64,000 nt of DNA from Phycisphaeraceae bacterium. GTDB taxonomy: Bacteria > Planctomycetota > Phycisphaerae > Phycisphaerales > UBA1924. The notes under the pieces were generated by a model. The model saw only the letters and a program-made list of their open reading frames with translations. It searched no databases and was not told the DNA's origin. The translations under genes and the position numbers were made by a program. Positions 58,041 through 64,000 of the stretch are shown here, piece after piece. Each line of letters begins with the position of its first letter. Position 1 is the stretch's first letter. The stretch spans positions 1,054,001-1,118,000 of the forward strand of contig JAHBXC010000001.1 of assembly GCA_019636675.1 (NCBI GenBank). The letters are read 5' to 3'.

Positions 58041-59048
58041 TTACGCGCCCGAACCGACCACGACGCCCTCGGGGAGTTCCATACCCAGGTCCATGTTCAG
58101 GTCGGCGAGCTTGCGCTTCACCTCGCGAAGCGAGGTCTTGCCGAACGAGCGGACCTTCAGCAGCTCCGCCTCGGTCTTGGTGACCAGCTCTCCGACCGTG
58201 TTGATCTTCGCCGACTCGAGGCAGTTGCTCGCGCGCACCGAGAGGTCCAGGTCCGCGACGGGCATCATCAGCTTGCGGATCAGTTCCTCGTCGACCGCGG
58301 CGGCGGCGGCGGCCTCGTGCGAGACGCGCTGGTCGCCCAGGTCGAAGTACTGCACGAACGGGTTGAGGTGCTTGCGAAGGATCTTCGCCGCCTCGACCAG
58401 CGCCATCTCGGGCGTGATCGTGCCGTTGGTCCAGATGTCCAGGACCAGCTTGTCGTAGTTCGTGCGCTGCCCGACGCGCGTGTCCTCGACCTTGAACCGA
58501 ACGCGCTGCACCGGGGAGTAGATCGCGTCGAGCGGGATGCGCCCGATCTCCTGCTCCTCCTGCTTCGCGTACTGCTCGGACGCCGGGACATACCCGCGAC
58601 CGTTCTGCACGGTGAACTCCATCTCGAAGTCCACCTCGTCGGTCAGCGTCGCGATCACGTGGTCCTTGTTCAGGATCGTGATCGAGGTGTCGGCCTCGAT
58701 CAGGTCGGCAGTGACCTCGCCCGGGCCGGTCGCGGCGAGCTTCATCGTCTTGGGCTCGTCGCTCTCGAGGGCGACGACCAGGTCCTTGACGTTCAGGATG
58801 ATGTCGGTGACATCCTCGGTGACGCCCCGGATCGACGAGAACTCGTGCTCCGCGCCGCGGATCTTGACGGAGGTGATCGCCGCGCCCTCGATGCTCGACA
58901 GCAGGATGCGCCGGAGCGAGTTGCCGATGGTCGTGCCGAAGCCGCGCTCGAAGGGCTCAATGACAAACCGCCCGAAGTTCGGGTGGTCCAGCTTCGAATC
59001 CTTGGAGACGCGAGAGGGAAGCTCGAGGCCGCGCCAGCGAACGCGCAT
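58041..59048 (-). CDS. rpoA: DNA-directed RNA polymerase alpha subunit
   Basis: 335 residues from ATG 59048 (GGAG upstream); the frame is open to 59105 but the core begins MRVRWRGLELPS. N-terminal domain for assembly with FERGFGTTIGNSLRRILLSSIEGAAI, and the C-terminal domain (about 245-315) with the helix-hairpin-helix SVRASNCLESAKINTVGELVTKTEAELLKVRSFGKTSLREVKRKL that contacts UP elements and activators. Typical length. It lies 191 bases after rpsK with no rpsD between them, as in many non-proteobacteria. Confidence 0.97.
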   Translation of the reverse strand: MRVRWRGLELPSRVSKDSKLDHPNFGRFVIEPFERGFGTTIGNSLRRILLSSIEGAAITSVKIRGAEHEFSSIRGVTEDVTDIILNVKDLVVALESDEPKTMKLAATGPGEVTADLIEADTSITILNKDHVIATLTDEVDFEMEFTVQNGRGYVPASEQYAKQEEQEIGRIPLDAIYSPVQRVRFKVEDTRVGQRTNYDKLVLDIWTNGTITPEMALVEAAKILRKHLNPFVQYFDLGDQRVSHEAAAAAAVDEELIRKLMMPVADLDLSVRASNCLESAKINTVGELVTKTEAELLKVRSFGKTSLREVKRKLADLNMDLGMELPEGVVVGSGA

Positions 59049-59239
59049 GGGGAAACTCCGTCGGTGTCGGCGAGGTGTGGGGACCGCCATCGGTCCCTGA
59101 GACACAACCCTGCGGATTCACGGGGTCCCGCCCTCGGCCGACTCGCCGACGGGCCCCTTCTGTTCCGGAGGGAATGAAACGATCGAAACGAAGCCGACGC
59201 GCCGCGCTGAACGCGACGCGTCGGGGAAATGACTGTCGA

Positions 59240-59617
59240 TTACACGCGGCGCTTCTTGCGCGGGCGGCATCCGTTGTGGGGGACCGGCGTGTGGTCCTCC
59301 ATCGCCGTCACCTTCAGGCCCGAGCCGGCCAGGCCGTTGACCGCGGCCTCGCGACCGGAGCCGGCGCCCTTGATCCGAACCTCGACCTCCATCATGCCCA
59401 TCTTGCGGACCTTGCCCGCGACGGTCTCCGCGGCGCGGGTCGCGGCGAAGGGGGTGCTCTTGCGAGCGCCCTTGAAGCCGATCGTGCCGGCCGAGTCCCA
59501 CGCGAGCGCCTCGCCGTTGGTGTCGGTGATGGTCACGATCGTGTTGTTGAAGGTCGCCTTCACAAAGGCGATGCCGCGCACCACGTTGCGACGGACTTTC
59601 TTGGTCTTCTTCGCCAT
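59240..59617 (-). CDS. rpsK: 30S ribosomal protein S11
   Basis: 125 residues, normal length. Conserved segments: [55 protein letters not shown], and the terminal CRPRKKRRV (C-terminal basic tail). Directly downstream of rpsM with 70 bases between. Confidence 0.97.
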   Translation of the reverse strand: MAKKTKKVRRNVVRGIAFVKATFNNTIVTITDTNGEALAWDSAGTIGFKGARKSTPFAATRAAETVAGKVRKMGMMEVEVRIKGAGSGREAAVNGLAGSGLKVTAMEDHTPVPHNGCRPRKKRRV

Positions 59618-59687
59618 CGGTAGCTGGTCCTGACGGTTCGTCGGTCGATCAGGCCGCGAGGAGAACCCTCGCGACCGGGGTGCTTAC

Positions 59688-60068
59688 TTACTTGGCCTTG
59701 ACGCCCTTCTTGCCCGCGACGGTCTTGCGCTTGCCCTTGCGCGTACGCGCGTTGGTCTTGGTGCGCTGCCCGCGGCAGGGAAGCCCGCGACGATGACGAT
59801 CGCCGCGGTACGAGCGGATTTCCTTGAGACGCTGGATGTTCTGCGACACCTGGCGACGCAGACCGCCCTCCACCAGGAACTCCTGGTCGATGAGGTTCGC
59901 GATCGACGACACCTGCTGCTCGGTGAGGTCGCCGGCCTTGGTGGTCGGATCGATCTCGAGCGCCGCGAGGATGTCGTCGGCGATCTTGGGACCGATGCCG
60001 TGGATGTAGCGCAGGCTGTAACGCACCTGCTTGCGATCGGGGATGTCAACACCGGCGATACGGGGCAT
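59688..60068 (-). CDS. rpsM: 30S ribosomal protein S13
   Basis: 126 residues, normal length. [26 protein letters not shown] opening, [47 protein letters not shown] in the C-terminal half, both strongly conserved. The Lys-rich end contacts rRNA. 45 bases after rpmJ. Confidence 0.97.
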   Translation of the reverse strand: MPRIAGVDIPDRKQVRYSLRYIHGIGPKIADDILAALEIDPTTKAGDLTEQQVSSIANLIDQEFLVEGGLRRQVSQNIQRLKEIRSYRGDRHRRGLPCRGQRTKTNARTRKGKRKTVAGKKGVKAK

Positions 60069-60113
60069 GTCGCTGCTCCAGCGGTTTCGTGCTTCAGTGA
60101 GTCGTGTGAGGGA

Positions 60114-60230
60114 TCAGCCCTGGACCTGCTTGTGCTTCGGATCAGCCGAGCAGATCACGCGGACCTTGCCCTTGCGGCGCACGACCTTGCACGAACCACA
60201 GATCTGCTTGACGCTTGACTTGACTTTCAT
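60114..60230 (-). CDS. rpmJ: 50S ribosomal protein L36
   Basis: 38 residues, too short for most ORF lists but clear: begins [23 protein letters not shown] and ends [12 protein letters not shown]. The zinc ligands C-x-x-C, a later Cys and His are all present (CGSC, VICS, KHKQ), so it is the zinc-binding form. Lies between infA (21 bases) and rpsM (45 bases), its normal place. Confidence 0.95.
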   Translation of the reverse strand: MKVKSSVKQICGSCKVVRRKGKVRVICSADPKHKQVQG

Positions 60231-60251
60231 GGCTCTGTCTCTCGATTCGGA

Positions 60252-60470
60252 TCAGTGTCGGTAGGTGATGCGCGCCTTCGTCAGGTCATAGGGGCTCAGC
60301 TCGACCGTCACCCGATCCCCGGGGAGGATTCGGATGTAGTGCTGGCGCATCTTCCCGGATACGTAGGCCAGCACCTCAACCTCGTTGGGGAGTCGCACCT
60401 TGAACATCGCGTTCGGGAGCGCTTCCACCACTTCGGCTTCGAGCGTGAGTTTGTCGTCCTGCTTCGGCAT
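60252..60470 (-). CDS. infA: Translation initiation factor IF-1
   Basis: 72 residues, exactly the usual length, from ATG 60470. Core segments [61 protein letters not shown] form the OB-fold. A longer in-frame reading from 60650 exists but is Arg/Gly-rich noise. Follows secY with a 214-base gap in which no adk or map is found. Confidence 0.96.
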   Translation of the reverse strand: MPKQDDKLTLEAEVVEALPNAMFKVRLPNEVEVLAYVSGKMRQHYIRILPGDRVTVELSPYDLTKARITYRH

Positions 60471-60684
60471 GTCGTCCAGTGCCTCGACGCGGACCAACCG
60501 CGACGGGCGTTCCCTTTCGTTCGTTCCAGTCTCTGATCCGCGTCGGCCCCGGCCCGCCCTGGCCCGAGGGTGTGGCGGGAGCGGCTTCCAAGCCGACCCC
60601 GCCCGCGCGAACCCGCAAGTGTAGGCCCGGGTTCCCCGACGGGCGGTCAACCCGCCCCCGGAAACCTCACGGACCTTTCGTCAT

Positions 60685-62085
60685 TCACCCGAACCGTGCC
60701 CCCCGGACCTTCGGGCCCTTCCCGTCGTCGCCGCCCAGGAACCCCGAGTAGTTCCGCATCATCAGGTTCGCCTCGATCCGCTGGATCAGGTCCAGACCGA
60801 CCGCGACCACGATCAGCAGGCCCGTCCCGCCCAGGAACGCCGCCACGAAGAACGGCACCTTGAGCGAGGTCATCACCATGATCGGGATCACCGCGATCAC
60901 CGAGAGGAACGCCGCGCCGACATAGGTCACGCGCTCCATCACGGTCTCGAGGTACTCCGCGGTCCTGGGCCCGGGGCGGATGCCCGGGATGAAGGTCCCG
61001 CTGTCGCGCAGCTGCTTCGACATGTCCTCGGGGTTGAACTGGACGGTCGTCCAGAAGTACGAGAAGAAGAAGATCAGCGCGACCTCGACCACCACGTAGG
61101 GGTACTCGCCCATCTGGAAGTTGCGGGCCAGGAACCGGGCCGTGTCCTGCCACCACATCGGCGACTGCATCTGGCGGGCGCTCTCGGACAGATAGCCGAA
61201 CGCGACCGACGGGAAAATCATCAGCGATGTCGCGAAGATCAGGGGCATCACGCCGCCGTGGTTGATCTTCAGGGGAAGGTACGAGCGCTGCCCGCCGAAC
61301 ACCTTGCGCCCTCGGGTGTGCTTGGCAGCCTGCACCGGGATGCGCCGCTGCGCGACCGTGATCAGGATCGCCCCGGCCACGACGAACACGAACCCGCCGG
61401 CCAGCGCGAACACGCCCATCCACCCGAGCTTGTCGGGGTTCTGGGGCTCGAAGTTCGTGATGACCCAGCGCACCGCGTTGGGCATGCCGGCGAGGATGCC
61501 CGCCGTGATGATCAGCGAGATCCCGTTGCCGATGCCGTGCTTGTCGATCTGCTCGCCCAGCCACATCAGGAACACGGTGCCGGCGGTCATCGCCGTCACG
61601 CTCGTGACCCACCACAGCGGGTTGCGGCCCCACTCCAGGTAGACCAGGCCCTGCCCGGACGAGGTGAGGAACGAGAGCCAGCCGATCGCCTGCACGATGC
61701 ACAGCGCCACGGTCAGGTATCGCGTCCACTCGAGGATCTTCTGACGACCCGAGGGCCCCTCCTGCTGCAGCTTCTTGATCTTCGGAGACACCGAGCCGAA
61801 GAGCTGCAGGATGATCGCCGCCGTGATGTAGGGCATCACGCCCAGACCGAAGATCGTCGACTGGCTGAACGACCCGCCCGAGAAGATGCCGACGAACGCC
61901 GCGAGGCGACCGACGGCGCCGCCGGCCTCCTGCTGGGCCTGGATGAACTCTCCCAGCGCCGACTGGTCGACGCCCGGGATTGGGATCCAGAACCCGATGC
62001 GATAGACCGCGATCATCCCCAGGGTGAAGAGGATGCGGTTGCGCAGGTCGGGGACCTTGAAGATGTTGGCGAACGCCTGCAGCAT
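60685..62085 (-). CDS. secY: Protein translocase subunit SecY
   Basis: 466 residues with ten predicted membrane helices. Characteristic segments include RILFTLGMIAVYRIGFWIPIPGV, GLGVMPYITAAIILQLF (plug/first-gate region), GNGISLIITAGILAGMP and VYLSESARQ-type late loop, and the C-terminal cytoplasmic loop KPGPRTAEYLE-like IRPGPRTAEYLE. The last helix is followed by MMRNYSGFLG. SecY forms the channel for nearly all the exported proteins of this window. It lies 77 bases after rplO, the standard position. Confidence 0.97.
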   Translation of the reverse strand: MLQAFANIFKVPDLRNRILFTLGMIAVYRIGFWIPIPGVDQSALGEFIQAQQEAGGAVGRLAAFVGIFSGGSFSQSTIFGLGVMPYITAAIILQLFGSVSPKIKKLQQEGPSGRQKILEWTRYLTVALCIVQAIGWLSFLTSSGQGLVYLEWGRNPLWWVTSVTAMTAGTVFLMWLGEQIDKHGIGNGISLIITAGILAGMPNAVRWVITNFEPQNPDKLGWMGVFALAGGFVFVVAGAILITVAQRRIPVQAAKHTRGRKVFGGQRSYLPLKINHGGVMPLIFATSLMIFPSVAFGYLSESARQMQSPMWWQDTARFLARNFQMGEYPYVVVEVALIFFFSYFWTTVQFNPEDMSKQLRDSGTFIPGIRPGPRTAEYLETVMERVTYVGAAFLSVIAVIPIMVMTSLKVPFFVAAFLGGTGLLIVVAVGLDLIQRIEANLMMRNYSGFLGGDDGKGPKVRGARFG

Positions 62086-62162
62086 AACGACGGGGGCTTC
62101 CTGCTCGTGGTTCGCCGGGGGGCAACGCCCACCGACGCTTGGCCGGGTCCTTCAGCCGACGA

Positions 62163-62765
62163 TCATTCCTCGGTCGATTCAGCGGCCGCGACGGGCGCGC
62201 CCTTCTTCTTGGCCTTGCCTCGACGGAGTTTCTTGGTCAGGTTCTTGGGAGTCAGGTCGTCGGACTGTCGGTCGATGCCGCGGATGCGGTCGCGACGCGT
62301 GCCGATCTCGGTGACGGTCCCGCCGGCCTGCTCGATGTGCTCGCGCGCCGACTTGGAGACGCGCTCCGCGTTGACGCTGAACTTCACGCCGAGCTTCTCG
62401 GTCTTCTTGAGGTCGCCCAGGATCTTGAGCGGACGCTTCTCGTCGCGGATCAGGCCCGCCTTGATCAGCGCCGCGGCGTTGATCTCGCCGCCCTTCGCGA
62501 AGTCGGGGTGGCCCACGATGTCGCCCAGGTTCACGATCCAGAACTCGGTGCGATAGTTGGCGTTGGAGAAGCCGCGCTTGGGGATGCGCCGGAAGTAGGG
62601 CATCTGGCCGCCCTCGGACGCGGCGCGCCGGGAGAAGCCGGTGCGCGACTGGGCGCCCTTGTGGCCCTTGCCCGAGGTCTTGCCCGTGCCCGAGCCGGGG
62701 CCGCGGCCCACGCGCTTGCGAGACTTGTACTTCCCGGCCAGAACCGTGATCTCGTGGATCATCAT
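62163..62765 (-). CDS. rplO: 50S ribosomal protein L15
   Basis: 200 residues; E. coli L15 has 144. Core: MMIHEITVLAGKYKSRKRVGRGPGSGTGKTSGKGHKGAQSRTG at the start, RRIPKRGFSN and the GTVTEIG late core. The final 45 residues are Lys/Arg-rich and longer than usual. An alternative start three bases further in (62762) is equally good. Follows rpsE with 176 bases, where rpmD (L30) would normally be and is absent. Confidence 0.95.
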   Translation of the reverse strand: MMIHEITVLAGKYKSRKRVGRGPGSGTGKTSGKGHKGAQSRTGFSRRAASEGGQMPYFRRIPKRGFSNANYRTEFWIVNLGDIVGHPDFAKGGEINAAALIKAGLIRDEKRPLKILGDLKKTEKLGVKFSVNAERVSKSAREHIEQAGGTVTEIGTRRDRIRGIDRQSDDLTPKNLTKKLRRGKAKKKGAPVAAAESTEE

Positions 62766-62941
62766 GGCTCGTATCTCACCATCTCCGCCCCTGGGGGGCG
62801 GCTTGTGCCGCGTCGGACTCGCTTGCGCTCGTGTCGCCCGATCGGCCGTGCGTGCTGGTTGTCCGCCCCGCTAGACGCGAGGCGTGAAAGACGGAGACGC
62901 CGCGAGTGACGCGGCGTGTGTGAATCGAACGGTCATCAGTG

Positions 62942-63676
62942 TCAGTTCGACGCGGCCGGGGCGTCGCCGCCGCCGGACTCGCCGGCCGGGGCGCCGTCGC
63001 CCTCGGGTCGCCTGCCGCGACCGCCGCCGGGCCCGCCCGGTCGACCGCCGCGACCGCCGCGACCGCCCGGCCCGCCGCGCCGGTCCTGGCCGACGGTGTT
63101 GACCGGGGCCTTGGCCTTCTCAGCGGTGCCGAACGACGAGGTGCGCATGAAGGCCTTGCCCTTCTCGACCTTCTGCTCGACCTCGGTGTCGCCGATGTCG
63201 ACGCCACGGAGCGCCGCGAAGGCCTCCTTGGGCTGCAGCTGCTCGAGGGCCGCGAAGGTGGCCTTGATGATGTTCTGGGGGTTGGTCGACCCGAAGGACT
63301 TGGTCAGGCAGTCGGTCACGCCCACCATCTCGAGGACCGCGCGGACGGCGGCGCCGGCGACCACGCCCGTACCCGGCGACGCCGGGATCAGGCGGACCTG
63401 CGACGCGCCGAAGCGACCCTGGACCTGGTGAGGGATCGTGCCTCCGAAGAGTTCGACCTTCTGCATGTCCTTCTTGGCTTCCTTCTGCGCCTTCTCGATC
63501 GCAGGGGGAACCTCGTTGGCCTTGCCGTAGCCGTAGCCAACGCGCCCGCGTCGATCGCCCACGACGACCAGCGCGTTGAAGGAGAATCGGCGACCACCCT
63601 TCACGGTCGCGGCGGTGCGCGACACGTTGATGGTGGTGCTTTCAAGATGAGAGGCTTCGTCGAGCAGCTCGGCCAT
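62942..63676 (-). CDS. rpsE: 30S ribosomal protein S5 with RG-rich tail
   Basis: 244 residues; E. coli S5 has 166. The double-stranded RNA-binding-like N-domain ([48 protein letters not shown]) and the C-domain ([44 protein letters not shown]) are intact. From about residue 195 a Gly/Arg/Pro-rich tail of about 45 residues with several RGG-like units follows, unlike standard S5. 111 bases separate it from rplR, with a hairpin at 63752. Confidence 0.96.
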   Translation of the reverse strand: MAELLDEASHLESTTINVSRTAATVKGGRRFSFNALVVVGDRRGRVGYGYGKANEVPPAIEKAQKEAKKDMQKVELFGGTIPHQVQGRFGASQVRLIPASPGTGVVAGAAVRAVLEMVGVTDCLTKSFGSTNPQNIIKATFAALEQLQPKEAFAALRGVDIGDTEVEQKVEKGKAFMRTSSFGTAEKAKAPVNTVGQDRRGGPGGRGGRGGRPGGPGGGRGRRPEGDGAPAGESGGGDAPAASN

Positions 63677-63751
63677 AACTTCGCCTGTGTCGGTTGCGCC
63701 CGGGCTGATGGTCGCCGGGCATGCGTTCGAGAATCGTTCAGGACTGTGAGA

Positions 63752-63775
63752 CGCCCCCGGTCAGGCCCGGGGGCG
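63752..63775. other. Hairpin between rplR and rpsE
   Basis: CGCCCCCGG (63752-63760) pairs with CCGGGGGCG (63767-63775) around a six-base loop, between two genes of the ribosomal operon. No T tract follows on either strand, so it is more likely an RNA-processing or regulatory structure than a terminator. Confidence 0.45.
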
Positions 63776-63786
63776 GGAGACTTCGA

Positions 63787-64000
63787 TCAGAACTGGAGCC
63801 CGCCCTCGCGGGCCGCGTCGGCGAGCGCCTTGACGCGCCCGTGATACTTGAACCCGCCGCGGTCGAAGACAACCGAGGTCACCCCGGCGGCCTTCGCGCG
63901 CTCCGCGACGATCTTGCCGACCGCCTTGGAGGCCTCGATGTTGCCGGTCTTGGCGCCCTCGCCCAAGTCGGCGGAGCACGCCGCCGCCAGCGTCTTGCCG
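63787..64000 (-). CDS. rplR: 50S ribosomal protein L18 (C-terminal part)
   Basis: Only the last 71 residues are in the window; the start lies beyond the right edge. The visible part contains [60 protein letters not shown], the conserved L18 C-terminus with the 5S rRNA-binding VFDRGG(F/Y)xYHGR motif. It is the expected gene before rpsE. Confidence 0.95.
   Translation of the reverse strand, partial: GKTLAAACSADLGEGAKTGNIEASKAVGKIVAERAKAAGVTSVVFDRGGFKYHGRVKALADAAREGGLQF

Noticed and set aside
59049..59105. Longer N-terminus for RNA polymerase alpha
   Set aside because: The conserved start of the protein matches the ATG at 59048, which also has an upstream GGAG.
60471..60650. Longer N-terminus for IF-1 in the same frame
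   Set aside because: The 72-residue form matches the family exactly; the extra part is Arg/Gly-rich and not protein-like.

Overview
The window is a GC-rich (roughly 70%), gene-dense bacterial chromosome segment that fits a planctomycete of the Phycisphaerae/Phycisphaerales type. The clues are exported proteins ending in a P-x-PG, short hydrophobic stretch, then RRRR (a PEP-CTERM-like sorting tail), a paired dockerin-like tail, type II secretion pseudopilins of the kind these bacteria carry, a phosphate-type porin, a DUF1570-like metallopeptidase, and a ribosomal-protein operon without rpmD, rpsD, adk or map. The phylum is an inference from gene content. No tRNA, rRNA, CRISPR array, insertion sequence or prophage was recognised.

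Layout. 1-6494 (+): a translationally coupled type II secretion-like operon (GspG, I, J and K-like pseudopilins, an unknown bitopic protein, GspL- and GspM-like proteins, a TPR lipoprotein), followed by a large exported protein with two dockerin-like repeats (6539-8662). 8995-14253 (+): a tandem array of seven paralogous small exported proteins with sorting tails, the most unusual part of the window. 14372-16402: acetyl-CoA synthetase. 17220-21316: a phosphate-type porin (-) divergent from a PhoB/PhoR-like two-component pair (+). 21468-26209: an exported TPR protein, a GAF/SpoIIE phosphatase, a membrane thioredoxin (-) and a PilZ protein. 26417-30541: kbl (-), a metallo-beta-lactamase-fold protein lacking its metal ligands, and a large exported protein. 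30772-34263: an OPT transporter with a soluble insertion and a membrane protein. 34260-41830 (-): alpha/beta hydrolase lipoprotein, rtcB, metallopeptidase, alaS, FAH-family enzyme.

41063-51584 (-) reads as one operon: three SPFH proteins (HflK/HflC/stomatin type), an ABC ATPase, its ABC-2 permease, a membrane-anchored helical protein and the FAH enzyme. A second, ATPase-less ABC-2 permease is divergent at 51963-53315. After a small membrane protein, pheS and an alcohol dehydrogenase come a DUF4397 exported protein with the same kind of sorting tail (56321-57061) and the start of the large ribosomal operon (57395-64000, minus strand): rplR (partial), rpsE, rplO, secY, infA, rpmJ, rpsM, rpsK, rpoA, rplQ.

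Two themes connect the genes. The first is export to the surface: secretion machinery next to its likely cargo, with sorting tails. The second is envelope housekeeping: SPFH scaffold proteins with an ABC-2 transporter, and a porin with phosphate-type regulators. Several genes (acs, kbl, the 28523 gene, pheS) are followed within about 5-20 bases of the stop codon by purine-rich short tandem repeats in the sense direction, an unexplained recurring feature.
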